Source of the DNA: Cyclobacterium xiamenense | Lineage (GTDB): Bacteria; Bacteroidota; Bacteroidia; Cytophagales; Cyclobacteriaceae | Direction: 5' to 3' | NCBI RefSeq assembly: GCF_009467825.1 | Contig: NZ_WIOK01000001.1 | Coordinates: forward strand, 248,001 to 312,000 | Length of the DNA: 64,000 nt | Shown here: positions 36,469-45,603 of the stretch, one piece after another | How positions within the stretch are numbered: position 1 is the stretch's first letter | Layout of the letters: every line of letters starts with the position of its first letter | Made by a program: the position numbers and the translations under genes | The notes under the pieces: generated by a model | Seen by the model: the letters and a program-made list of their open reading frames with translations, nothing else | Databases searched by the model: none | What the model was told of the DNA's origin: nothing

Positions 36469-37611
36469 TTATCCATTTTGTGGATGCAAACATTTTTCTA
36501 TCGTTTTTAAATAAAAAGCTTCGTACAGGGGTAATACGGCTGTTACGTCAAACATTTTGGCTCGGGCCAGGGCATTCTTTTTGAACCCAGGCAGGTTTTT
36601 GTCGTCGAGGATAAACAACGCTTTTCCTGTCATTTCTTCAATATTGCCTACTTCGCATAAAAAACCGGTTTCTCCATTGATATTTAACTCCGGTATGCCG
36701 CCCACGTTGCTGGTCAGCAAAGGGACTTCACAAGCCATGGCCTCTAGAGCGGCCAGGCCAAAACTTTCTTTTTCGGAGGGCATGAGGAATAAATCGGCTA
36801 CCGAAAGCACTTCTTCTACCGCTTCCAATTTGCCCAGAAACCGAATGTCTTCGCAGGTTCCCAATTGCCGGCAAAGCCGCTCCATTTTATCCCGTTCCGG
36901 ACCATCCCCTACAAGCAATAGCTTGGCAGGTATTGCCTTTCGCAGTTCAAAGAAAACACGAATGACATCGTCCACTCGCTTCACTTTGCGGAAATTCGAC
37001 GTATGTACCAGGAGTTTTTCGTCATTTGGGCAAATGGCCCGTTTGAAATGCTCTTTCTTTTGTTTTTTGAAGCGGTTCAGGTCAATGAAATTGGGAATGA
37101 CCTCTATGTGATTGTCCACATCGAAATGTAGCAGGGTATCTTTTTTCAGGTCCGCAGACACGGCGGTGACACCGTCCGACTCGTTGATGCTAAACGTTAC
37201 AACCGGTTCGTAGCTTGGATCTTTACCCACCAGTGTAATATCGGTCCCGTGCAGAGTGGTGACAACGGGAATGGAAATTCCCTGCCTTTTGAGGATTTGT
37301 TTGGCCATGTATGCAGCGGATGCATGTGGAATCGCATAATGTACGTGCAATAAATCCAACTGCTCGTATTTGACCACATTGACCATCTTGCTAGCAAGCG
37401 CCAATTCGTACGGTGCATGCTCAAAAAGCGGATAGCTTTTGATATCGACCTCGTGGTAAAAAAGATTTTCGCTAAAAAAATCCAGCCGGGTTGGTTGGCT
37501 GTAGGTGATAAAATGAATTTGATGGCCTTTAGCGGATAACGCTTTCCCCAGTTCAGTTGCCACCACGCCACTTCCACCAAAGGTGGGGTAACAGACGATC
37601 CCGATTTTCAT
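36469..37611 (-). CDS. bshA: N-acetyl-alpha-D-glucosaminyl L-malate synthase
   Basis: 380 residues from ATG 37611 (the open frame extends 15 codons further without resemblance). GT4 glycosyltransferase with the BshA opening KIGIVCYPTFGGSGVVATELG, VHYAIPHA (about 90), TTLHGTDITLVG (about 125), IPNFIDLNRF (about 180) and the sugar-nucleotide site EKESFGLAALEAMA (about 280). It joins GlcNAc from UDP-GlcNAc to L-malate, the first step of bacillithiol synthesis, the low-molecular-weight thiol of Bacteroidota and Firmicutes. It follows the GH3/beta-lactamase gene on the same strand by 64 bp and could share its transcript. Confidence 0.95.
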   Translation of the reverse strand: MKIGIVCYPTFGGSGVVATELGKALSAKGHQIHFITYSQPTRLDFFSENLFYHEVDIKSYPLFEHAPYELALASKMVNVVKYEQLDLLHVHYAIPHASAAYMAKQILKRQGISIPVVTTLHGTDITLVGKDPSYEPVVTFSINESDGVTAVSADLKKDTLLHFDVDNHIEVIPNFIDLNRFKKQKKEHFKRAICPNDEKLLVHTSNFRKVKRVDDVIRVFFELRKAIPAKLLLVGDGPERDKMERLCRQLGTCEDIRFLGKLEAVEEVLSVADLFLMPSEKESFGLAALEAMACEVPLLTSNVGGIPELNINGETGFLCEVGNIEEMTGKALFILDDKNLPGFKKNALARAKMFDVTAVLPLYEAFYLKTIEKCLHPQNG

Positions 37612-37675
37612 TTTAATTGGTTTTGTTGAAGGCTGCTTGCATGCCAAAGTAAACACGCCCGATGTGTCATTTTGT

Positions 37676-40645
37676 TCATTTTCCCGCTAAAAGGAACTCA
37701 TTTTTTATGGATTGGTAGATAATATCTTGAATATCTGAACGAACGTTCTCCCGAAGAAGGCGGTTATTGCCGGCATCAGGATGTACCCGATTGGATAGAA
37801 ATACATAAATCAATTGGTGCTCCGGGTCGGCCCAGGCAGCGGTACCGGTAAAGCCGGTATGTCCGTAGGTGCTCAGGGAAACCAGATTACCGGTAGGACC
37901 TTTGTCTTTTTCGGGATCGGGTTTGTCCCATCCCAGCGCCCTACGGCTGTGAAACGATTGTTTGCTGGTAAATCGATCGATTGTCTCCTGGTCCAGCAAT
38001 TCCACCGCCCCGTATTTTCCTCCCTGAAGCATCATTTGCAAAAGTTTTGCCAGGTCGTTGGCCGTGCCAAAAAGTCCGGCATGTCCTGCCACACCACCAA
38101 ATAGGGCAGCTCCCGGGTCGTGCACGTATCCATGAACCAGGGTTTTTCGAAAAATCCGGTCGTCTTCCGTAGGAGCAATCTCACCCGGTTTAAATTTTTC
38201 CAGGGGCAGGTAGCCAAACCGGTACATCCCAAGGGGATGGTAGAAATGTTGCTCCAGAAATTCGTTCATGGGTTGGTTTACCCGGGTCTCAATGAGCCGG
38301 TGCAAGAGGTACATGCCCACGTCGGAATAGCGGTAACTGTACCGGGTGCCTTTGGTACCCCGGTATCGAAGGTTGGATGCGATTGTCCACTTCCAGACGC
38401 TGTCCGGAAGAGCCCGGTGCGCATACACTCCGGCTGCCACAGGAAGCGTAAAAGGGTCCTGCTTTTCGTTGCTGTAATATCCCTCTTTCCACTCCGTGCC
38501 GTCCAGTGTGTTGGTAAAGTGGGGAATGTAGGGAACGAGGCCGGCTTCGTGTGTCAGAATGTTCCGTATTTGCAAAGGACCCTTGTTGCTGCCCGCCAAT
38601 TCAGGGAGGTAGTCCTGCAGGGATTTATTCAAATCGAGAAATCCCCTGCTCTCCAAAAACATGATGGCCTGAGTGGTTGCCAGTACCTTGGTCAGGGAGG
38701 CCAGATCGTACATGGTTTTGTCGGTGACCTCCACGGCCTCGTTGTAGTCCAGGTGTCCGAAGGACTTCTCGTAAACGACCGCTCCGTTTTTAGCAATCAG
38801 TACTGTCCCGCCGGGAGTAGCCCGAGAAGCGATGGCTTTCTCCATCAGCTCGTCAATTTTCAGTAATTCCCTGCTGTCCATTTGTTGCGCTTCGGGGGTA
38901 CTGTAGGCCAGCCGATGCAGCGGGGGTGTTTCGATGCCATGCCCTTGACTCCACGCTTGAGCAATACTCACAGGTAGTGTACCCGTACCCGGCCGGCCGC
39001 CAAAAATTACCTGAGGTGCCAGGCTTTCTGTAAAGTCATTTTCCTCAAAGGCTAAAATCAGGTTTTTTTGTGCGGTAAAATTTCGGGCAGCGTAGGCGTT
39101 GCCAAAAACCACCGTGATGACCCTGTGGGAATCCTGCAAGCGCGTGATGAATTCGATTTCTTCTGATTTTAATCCAAAGTTTCTGCGTGGATTATTGCTC
39201 ATTCCCATCACCCCTACCACGATGGTGCTGTATTCTTTCAAATTTTCCTCAAGTGCGGCAAAATTATCCCGGTTGCTGTTTCCCCGAAGGGTGTAATGCG
39301 TGAATTCGGAATACTTGTCCAGGAAGTTCTTAAAGGTTTTTCCCCCGTTTCCCACGGTGATGGATGCCATTCGCTCCATGTCCAGGTGCCGTACGGGAAT
39401 GGCATCTTCTTCGTTGGTTACTACCGTAAGCGAGGAGGCATAGAGTTGTTCGATAAGGGCCTTTGTGCCGAAATTGCTCAATCGCTCCACCAGGCGATGG
39501 GTGTTGACCTGCTGCTTTTGGTGCAATCCTGCCCAGTATTTTGCGCGCAATATTTTGCGTACCCGGGAATCAATTTCCGCTTCACTTATTTTTCCATCGG
39601 CTACGGCTTGCTTAATCAAGGCTTTGGATTGGGGTACATCCTCTGCGTAGAGCAGTACGTCGTTTCCGGCGAGTAACGCCAATACATCCACTTCTCCGGG
39701 TTTGTACAAGTTACTGACACCTTTCATATTGAGTGCGTCGGTAAAGATGAGTCCCTGAAAATTCATGTCGTTTTTCAGCAGGTCGGTGACTACCTTTGGA
39801 GACAGGGTGGTGGGTAATTTTTCTTCACTCCCCAGACTGGGGACGTGCAGGTGGGCCACCATGATGCTCATCAGGCCCTGGTTGATGAGTTCCCGGTACG
39901 GATACAGGTCGATGTCCATTATCCGCTCCCGACTGTTGTGAATCACGGGGGTGGTATAGTGGGAATCGGCATTTGTGTCCCCGTGGCCCGGAAAATGCTT
40001 GGCATTGGCCATAACGCCATGATCCTGCATTCCCTTCATGTAGGCCAGGGATTTTCTGCTTACCAGTTGCTTGCGTTCACCGAAGGAGCGGTACCCAATG
40101 ACGGGGTTTTCCGGGTTGGAATTCACGTCTACCACCGGTGCAAAATTGATGTGCATGCCCATTTCTTTAAACTGCCGTGCAATTTCTTTCCCCATCTGAT
40201 AAACCAGCTCGTCGTTTGCGGCTGCACCCAGGGTCATCTGTTTCGGAAATTGCAGGACGCTATCCAGCCGCATGCCGAGCCCCCATTCTGCATCCATGGC
40301 GATAAATAGAGGCGTTTTTGCCAGGGACTGGTAGTGGTTGGTGAGTGCTGCCTGCCGTACGGGGCCTCCCTGAAAAAAGATGAGTCCCCCCAGGTTTTGC
40401 TCTTCGATCAATCGGGAGATTTCCTCTTTGTGGGCAGGCCCTTGATTGGAATAAGCCGCTACCATAAACAATTGCCCTAGTCTTTCGTCGAAGGTCAGGG
40501 AATTAAAAACACTGTCTACCCAGGCTTGCTGCTTTACTATGTTTTCACCAAGCAGGGGGTCGGAGTTGCCAACGGGAGGGGATGCGGAAACCGGTCCGAA
40601 AAGGAAGAGTATACTAAAAAGTAATGCGTAAACTTTTTGACACAT
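37676..40645 (-). CDS. GH3 N-acetylglucosaminidase (NagZ-like) fused to beta-lactamase-type serine hydrolase
   Basis: 989 residues with a signal peptide (about 1-21). Residues ~40-380 are a NagZ-type GH3 barrel: KHFPGHGDT (216-224), the Asp227-Ser-His229 catalytic dyad and the nucleophile Asp303 in FTDALNMKG. Residues ~380-575 are the second GH3 domain. Residues ~595-980 are a class C beta-lactamase/PBP-type domain with SLTK (Ser650, Lys653), a YSD in place of YxN (about 776) and HTGFTG near the end. The pair would release GlcNAc from peptidoglycan and hydrolyse the peptide or an ester. This fusion is known in Bacteroidota. It is followed by bshA. Confidence 0.93.
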   Translation of the reverse strand: MCQKVYALLFSILFLFGPVSASPPVGNSDPLLGENIVKQQAWVDSVFNSLTFDERLGQLFMVAAYSNQGPAHKEEISRLIEEQNLGGLIFFQGGPVRQAALTNHYQSLAKTPLFIAMDAEWGLGMRLDSVLQFPKQMTLGAAANDELVYQMGKEIARQFKEMGMHINFAPVVDVNSNPENPVIGYRSFGERKQLVSRKSLAYMKGMQDHGVMANAKHFPGHGDTNADSHYTTPVIHNSRERIMDIDLYPYRELINQGLMSIMVAHLHVPSLGSEEKLPTTLSPKVVTDLLKNDMNFQGLIFTDALNMKGVSNLYKPGEVDVLALLAGNDVLLYAEDVPQSKALIKQAVADGKISEAEIDSRVRKILRAKYWAGLHQKQQVNTHRLVERLSNFGTKALIEQLYASSLTVVTNEEDAIPVRHLDMERMASITVGNGGKTFKNFLDKYSEFTHYTLRGNSNRDNFAALEENLKEYSTIVVGVMGMSNNPRRNFGLKSEEIEFITRLQDSHRVITVVFGNAYAARNFTAQKNLILAFEENDFTESLAPQVIFGGRPGTGTLPVSIAQAWSQGHGIETPPLHRLAYSTPEAQQMDSRELLKIDELMEKAIASRATPGGTVLIAKNGAVVYEKSFGHLDYNEAVEVTDKTMYDLASLTKVLATTQAIMFLESRGFLDLNKSLQDYLPELAGSNKGPLQIRNILTHEAGLVPYIPHFTNTLDGTEWKEGYYSNEKQDPFTLPVAAGVYAHRALPDSVWKWTIASNLRYRGTKGTRYSYRYSDVGMYLLHRLIETRVNQPMNEFLEQHFYHPLGMYRFGYLPLEKFKPGEIAPTEDDRIFRKTLVHGYVHDPGAALFGGVAGHAGLFGTANDLAKLLQMMLQGGKYGAVELLDQETIDRFTSKQSFHSRRALGWDKPDPEKDKGPTGNLVSLSTYGHTGFTGTAAWADPEHQLIYVFLSNRVHPDAGNNRLLRENVRSDIQDIIYQSIKNEFLLAGK

Positions 40646-40899
40646 GGGTGTGTTAAAATTTTATTGGTACTAATTTAAGAATAACTTTGCAATCAACACC
40701 GTGCTGAATTGATCAAACATACGTATTTTCCGTTCGTCTACCTAGTTAAAAGTGATGAGCAGAAAATATCTTATTCAAAAAACAATAGTTGAATAAATTA
40801 GGTTTCTCGCCCGGCGCGGTTTTTTCACTTGCCGAAAGGAAAAGACGCCAGTTGGTGGCTTTTCTTTCCAAAGATTCTTGCAGTCAAATTTCTACGAAC

Positions 40900-41316
40900 A
40901 TGAAGTTTCCATCCATATTCAGGGTCAATCAACCAAGAAGGTTTCAAATCAATCCAAGACATTACGATCCGGTAAAAGAAGAGATTCATCAGCGTACGGA
41001 GAACATCAAGCGGGAACTCGAAGCCCGGGGTGTACTGGAGTACGAAGACCGGGAGGAGTTGGATCGCCGCTACTCCCACGGCTCGAGTATTCGTGGGGCA
41101 TTCACCAGTGGAAGCCCCATCAAAAAGCAGCCTTCTACGGTCATGCAAAGTGCCGGGATGATGCGCATGATAATTTTTGTCTTACTGGTGGCTGGTTTTG
41201 GCGGGTACCTGTATATCGGTCCGGATTTCTTTTATTACCTGCTGTACCTGGGAGCTGCCGTGGCATTGCTTGTGTCCTTATTTAAATTAAAACCCTCGAA
41301 AAAGAAAGCTACATGA
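40900..41316 (+). CDS. Conserved small membrane protein upstream of mutL
   Basis: 138 residues from ATG 40900; the frame is open from 40789 but the upstream part resembles nothing. The N-terminal half is basic and charged (RRFQINPRHYDPVKEEI, then a predicted helix to about residue 65). Two adjacent membrane helices lie near the C-terminus (about 86-107 and 110-128), followed by a lysine-rich tail. It overlaps mutL by 4 bp. I recall similar proteins upstream of mutL in related Bacteroidota but cannot name a family. The role is unknown; it may link to the rhomboids downstream only by operon membership. Confidence 0.75.
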   Translation: MKFPSIFRVNQPRRFQINPRHYDPVKEEIHQRTENIKRELEARGVLEYEDREELDRRYSHGSSIRGAFTSGSPIKKQPSTVMQSAGMMRMIIFVLLVAGFGGYLYIGPDFFYYLLYLGAAVALLVSLFKLKPSKKKAT

Positions 41317-43160
41317 ATGACCTGATTCAGTTGTTGCCGGATGCCATCGCCAATCAGATAGCTGCTGGCGAAGTGGTGCAGCGTCCGGCTTCTGCGCTGA
41401 AGGAACTATTGGAAAACGCCATCGATGCCAAAGCCAGAAACATTTCGGTGGTGGTGAAGGAGGGGGGCAAATCGCTGATTCAGGTAGTGGATGATGGGAT
41501 GGGCATGTCCATCACGGACGCACGCATGTGCTTCGAGCGCCATGCCACCTCGAAAATCCGAAAATCGGATGACTTATTTGCGATCCGGACACATGGGTTT
41601 AGGGGCGAAGCCATGGCCTCTATCGCGGCTGTCGCTCAGGTAGAGATGAAGACCAAGCGTAGCGAGGACGAACTGGGAACAGTCATTGTGATTGAGGGAT
41701 CCTCCGTGAAAAAGCAGGAGCCGGTCGTTTTCCGGGAAGGGACCTCGATTTCGGTAAAGAACCTGTTTTTCAACGTGCCGGCCCGCAGAAATTTTCTTAA
41801 ATCCAATGCCGTAGAAACGCGTCACCTGGTGGAGGAGTTTCAGCGGGTGGCGCTAGCCTATCCGGAGGTGGCATTTACGTTTCACCAAAACGACATGGAG
41901 CTGTTCAACCTGGATTCCGGCAAACTCAGCAAACGAATACTCGGCATATTTGGCAAACAGTACCGAAATCAACTCATCGTGTGTCAGGAAGAATCGCCCC
42001 ATATTTCCATCAAAGGATACATTGGGAAACCCGAGCAGGCGAAACGGACCCGGGGAGAACAATATTTTTTTGTCAATAACCGATTTATAAAAAGCAATTA
42101 CCTGCACCATGCGGTCATGAATGCCTTCGAGGCGCTGATCGGTAGCGATCAACACCCGTTCTACGTGTTGTTTTTAACGATTGACCCCAAACACATCGAT
42201 ATCAACGTACACCCCACCAAAACGGAGATCAAATTTGACGACGAGCGAACCATCTACGGGGTGGTTCGTTCGGCCGTGAAACAGGCCCTGGGGGCCCACC
42301 ATGTGGTGCCCATGATCGATTTTAGCCAGGATGTCAACATTGCAGATACCTGGGAAAAGGACGAAGCCAAACGCCAGGAGCTTCGCAGCGAAAACGACTA
42401 CCGTACCTATCGGGGTCCCAGCCTGCTAAACAAGGGGGTCAAAGGTTGGGAGCAATTGTTCCAACAAAACCCGGAAGACCTGGCCTTGCAGTTTGATCCC
42501 GACAAGGCACCACCGGAAGAAGAGCAGTTGCTTACTTTCCCTAGCAAAGCAAACCAACGGGAAGCTGTTCAGCCCCTACCCGGGCAAGGGCCGCTGGGAT
42601 CGGGTAAAACCTTTCAGGTAGAACAGGCCTATATTGTAGCACAGACCTCCTCGGGCTTGTTGATTTTTGATCAGCAGGCGGCGCACCAGCGCATCCTGTA
42701 CGAGCAGTACTTGCGGCAGTTGGAACAGTCCGGTGGGGCTTCGCAGCAATGCTTGTTTCCCCAAACCATCCACTTGAGCCCGGCGGACTTCGCATTGGTG
42801 ATGGATTTGAAAGAGGAGTTAAATGATTTGGGCTTTCAACTGACCGCCTTTGGTCAGCATTCGGTATTGATCAATGGGGTCCCTGCGGACGTGTCCATCG
42901 CCAGTGAAAAAGTTCTGGTGGAGGAACTGCTGGAGCAATTCAAACATTTCAAGCAGGAGCTTTCCCTGGGCAGAAAGGAAAATCTGGCAAGATCTTTGGC
43001 GAAAAAAACGTCTATCAAACGGGGAGATCCGTTGAAATACCAGGAAATGGAAAACCTGGCCGGTCAACTATTTGCCTGTCAAAACCCCAATTACAGTCCG
43101 GAGGGCATCAAAACCTTTGTTAAATTAGATTTGAGTAAAATAGAGCAATTTTTCCATTGA
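41313..43160 (+). CDS. mutL: DNA mismatch repair protein MutL
   Basis: 615 residues. The GHKL ATPase is intact: Glu34/Asn35 in LLENAIDA, DDGMGM (60-65), HATSKI (77-82) and GFRGEA (95-100), plus the NNRF segment. The C-terminal dimer domain has DQQAAHQRILYE (453-464), where endonuclease-type MutL has D-Q-H-A-x2-E-x4-E: the first His is Gln and the first Glu is Gln. The zinc-site CPHGRP motif is replaced by FACQNPNYSPEG. Latent endonuclease activity is therefore uncertain. It couples MutS mismatch recognition to downstream repair. In an operon with the membrane gene before and the rhomboids after. Confidence 0.95.
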   Translation: MNDLIQLLPDAIANQIAAGEVVQRPASALKELLENAIDAKARNISVVVKEGGKSLIQVVDDGMGMSITDARMCFERHATSKIRKSDDLFAIRTHGFRGEAMASIAAVAQVEMKTKRSEDELGTVIVIEGSSVKKQEPVVFREGTSISVKNLFFNVPARRNFLKSNAVETRHLVEEFQRVALAYPEVAFTFHQNDMELFNLDSGKLSKRILGIFGKQYRNQLIVCQEESPHISIKGYIGKPEQAKRTRGEQYFFVNNRFIKSNYLHHAVMNAFEALIGSDQHPFYVLFLTIDPKHIDINVHPTKTEIKFDDERTIYGVVRSAVKQALGAHHVVPMIDFSQDVNIADTWEKDEAKRQELRSENDYRTYRGPSLLNKGVKGWEQLFQQNPEDLALQFDPDKAPPEEEQLLTFPSKANQREAVQPLPGQGPLGSGKTFQVEQAYIVAQTSSGLLIFDQQAAHQRILYEQYLRQLEQSGGASQQCLFPQTIHLSPADFALVMDLKEELNDLGFQLTAFGQHSVLINGVPADVSIASEKVLVEELLEQFKHFKQELSLGRKENLARSLAKKTSIKRGDPLKYQEMENLAGQLFACQNPNYSPEGIKTFVKLDLSKIEQFFH

Positions 43161-43179
43161 TGAATTAAAATCGTATCCT

Positions 43180-43971
43180 ATGTTTAGAGCCCTTACCCCC
43201 ATCGTGAAAAACTTGCTATTGATCACTGTGGGGATGCACGTAGTCGTATCTTTTTTTATGCCGCAGCTGAAAAATCTCTTTGCACTCTATTACGTGGAAA
43301 GCCGGTTTTTTATGCCGTTTCAGTTTGTCACCTACATGTTTATGCATGCTGACTTCTGGCATTTGTTCAGCAACATGTTTGGCCTGTTTATCTTCGGGCC
43401 GCTGCTGGAGCAGTTCATGGGGCCGAAAAAGATCCTAATCCTCTGGATGGTTTGCGGGATTGGGTCCGGGGTACTCTACTCGGGATACAATGCCTACAAA
43501 ATGGGCAGCCTCAACGACCGGATCGAAGCTTTTACCGATAACCCCGATCCGGAATCCTTCAACCGGTTTGTGTCGGACAACCGGCATTTGTTCAATCCGG
43601 TTATCTATGAATTTGTGGACGAATACAGCCGAAATCCCGAAAGTCAGGAGCTGGAGTCCCGCGCCAAACGCACCATGTTGGATGTACGGGATCGGCAGGC
43701 GAATGTTCCGATGGTGGGAGCTTCCGGAGCGTTGTTTGGGATTCTCATTGCCTTTGGTATGCTCTTTCCCAATACCCAGTTGTTTTTGCTGTTCCCTCCC
43801 ATGCCGGTAAAAGCAAAATACCTTGTCTTGTTTTATGGACTATACACGGTTTATAATATATTTGTATCGAATCCCACAGATAATGTAGCTCATTTTGCGC
43901 ACCTTGCCGGGTTGGCCATCGGTGCGGTATTGATTACCTATTGGAAGAAGGACAGAAGAAATTTCTATTAA
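43180..43971 (+). CDS. Rhomboid intramembrane serine protease with a long loop
   Basis: 263 residues. The dyad is Ser182 in GASGALFG and His241 in HFAHLAG; His61 and Asn65 in HLFSN correspond to the oxyanion-side His and Asn of GlpG. A hydrophilic insert of about 70 residues (105-175, rich in Asp, Arg and Asn) separates the third and fourth membrane helices, which is longer than in GlpG. It cuts membrane proteins within the bilayer; substrate unknown. It starts 19 bp after mutL and is followed 6 bp later by a second rhomboid. Confidence 0.93.
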   Translation: MFRALTPIVKNLLLITVGMHVVVSFFMPQLKNLFALYYVESRFFMPFQFVTYMFMHADFWHLFSNMFGLFIFGPLLEQFMGPKKILILWMVCGIGSGVLYSGYNAYKMGSLNDRIEAFTDNPDPESFNRFVSDNRHLFNPVIYEFVDEYSRNPESQELESRAKRTMLDVRDRQANVPMVGASGALFGILIAFGMLFPNTQLFLLFPPMPVKAKYLVLFYGLYTVYNIFVSNPTDNVAHFAHLAGLAIGAVLITYWKKDRRNFY

Positions 43972-43977
43972 AACATC

Positions 43978-44904
43978 ATGTACGGAGGATTTTGGTATCA
44001 TATCAGGCACGCCTTTGACCACAAAGACAATGGTCTCTATAAAATTATTGCCATCAATTTGATCGCATTTTTGGTCTTGATGGTGCTGCGGGTATTTCTT
44101 ACCATTGGTGGTGCCGAAGAGCTTTACCGCTCCATTGTCTCCGTTTTTATGATGCCGGCCTCTCTGCCCAGGTTTGTGACACAACCCTGGACCCTACTTA
44201 CCTACATGTTTTTTCATGAAGGCTTCTTTCATATCATATTTAACTTGTTGTTTTTGTATTGGTTTGGGCTTTTGGTTCAGGAATACCTGGGTAGCAGAAA
44301 GCTGGTAAACCTGTACATTCTGGGAGGAATCGCAGGCGGATTGCTATACATGGTACTTTATAACATTGCCCCGTATTTTAGCGATCGGGTGGATGGAGCA
44401 CTGATGCTGGGAGCCAGTGCCGGTGTATATGCCATCGTGGTAGCCGCCGCAACGCTTCGACCCGATACCCAGTTTCACCTGCTATTGCTCGGACCGGTAA
44501 AAATTAAATACATTGCCATTTTCTACGTCTTGATCGCGTTTGCCAATTCTGCGGGATCAAATGCCGGTGGGGAATTGGCACACCTGGGCGGAGCCGCTCT
44601 CGGGTACCTGTACATCTTACAGCTCCAAAAGGGCGTGGATATGGGCAAGCCCGTTCAGGCAGTTGGCTTGTTTTTTGAGAAATTGTTCTCGCAAAAACCA
44701 AAAGTGAAGGTAACCTACCGACGGGGTAGCGATAACGTGAAAACCAAAGGTGGAACGGCACCCGTCAATTCGGGCAGCAGCGGCAGCAAAAGCACACAGG
44801 AAGAAATCGATCGAATTCTCGATAAGATTGCCGAAAAAGGCTACGATAACCTGAGCAAGGAAGAAAAACGCAAACTTTTTGATTTTAGTAACAAGGATGT
44901 TTGA
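43978..44904 (+). CDS. Second rhomboid intramembrane protease with cytoplasmic tail
   Basis: 308 residues. Active-site Ser147 in GASAGVYA and His202 in ELAHLGG, with His85/Asn89 matching the GlpG His-Asn pair. Unlike the first copy it has no long loop, but carries a ~95-residue hydrophilic tail after the last helix (about 215-308) ending in an acidic-basic helix (EEIDRILDKIAEKGYDNLSKEEK) also seen at the C-terminus of rhomboids in related genomes. The two genes are likely an ancient duplication. Last gene of the mutL operon; it meets the TetR gene head-on with 11 bp between. Confidence 0.93.
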   Translation: MYGGFWYHIRHAFDHKDNGLYKIIAINLIAFLVLMVLRVFLTIGGAEELYRSIVSVFMMPASLPRFVTQPWTLLTYMFFHEGFFHIIFNLLFLYWFGLLVQEYLGSRKLVNLYILGGIAGGLLYMVLYNIAPYFSDRVDGALMLGASAGVYAIVVAAATLRPDTQFHLLLLGPVKIKYIAIFYVLIAFANSAGSNAGGELAHLGGAALGYLYILQLQKGVDMGKPVQAVGLFFEKLFSQKPKVKVTYRRGSDNVKTKGGTAPVNSGSSGSKSTQEEIDRILDKIAEKGYDNLSKEEKRKLFDFSNKDV

Positions 44905-44915
44905 TCCGGGTTAGC

Positions 44916-45533
44916 TCACCGTTCGTAGCCCAATATTTTTTTGTATTGTCTAAGACCTTCGTCGGTCAAAAAAGGCAAGACCATGGAAAAAACGAGCTTG
45001 CTGTAATACTGGTGGTGAAATGAGTCTTGCCCAAAAATCACCAGATTGTGAATGGGCCAGTAATCGGATAGCATGGTCATCTGATTGGCCAGGTTTTCAA
45101 AGCTACCCGTAAAGTTTTCTTTTTCAAACACATTTTCCTGACTCATCTTGTGAAAAAGGTGAATCAGTTGGGTCTTACGCAGGGAAATGAGTTCAAAATA
45201 CCGATCTTTTACCGCCTCGTGCCGGTTGATGATGGTTCCCAGATCCAAAAAAAAGAAGCGGTACTTTTCCTGAATCCGGTAAGAAGCCAGGGTACTCGTA
45301 TACAACTTTTCCAGCGAACTGCCATTTTGGTCAATTTCTGCCGCGGCTGCATCCGATTCGTTGCACAGGCGGTAAAAGATCCGGACGATCAAATCGTCAA
45401 AATCTCGTACATCCCGGTATAAATCTGAAGGACGGATTTGCAATTGGTCTATCAAACGGTCCATATCTGTCCCTTGGTAGCCCTTTTCGTTCAAAACGGG
45501 TAGTGATTTTTCTATGATGGCAGGAAGGTCCAT
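44916..45533 (-). CDS. TetR/AcrR family transcriptional regulator
   Basis: 205 residues. The N-terminal helix-turn-helix (about 1-50) has the TetR layout: a helix, KGYQGTDMDRLIDQL, then the recognition helix with SDLYRDVRDFDDLI. The C-terminal part is an all-helical ligand and dimer domain with a phenylalanine/tyrosine-rich pattern (EKYRFFFLDLG) as in TetR regulators of unknown ligand. It is probably autoregulated. No neighbour is an obvious target; rlmN lies downstream on the same strand across no gene boundary of note. Confidence 0.75.
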   Translation of the reverse strand: MDLPAIIEKSLPVLNEKGYQGTDMDRLIDQLQIRPSDLYRDVRDFDDLIVRIFYRLCNESDAAAAEIDQNGSSLEKLYTSTLASYRIQEKYRFFFLDLGTIINRHEAVKDRYFELISLRKTQLIHLFHKMSQENVFEKENFTGSFENLANQMTMLSDYWPIHNLVIFGQDSFHHQYYSKLVFSMVLPFLTDEGLRQYKKILGYER

Positions 45534-45603
45534 TTAATTTACTCTATTTCGTATTTCAAAGTTAAAAAAAAGTAATTCATATCCTAATTTTCCCGTTGTC
45601 TAA

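Noticed and set aside
40789-40899. Longer N-terminus of the membrane protein before mutL
   Set aside because: The upstream part lacks family-like sequence; ATG 40900 gives a clean start in an expected context.
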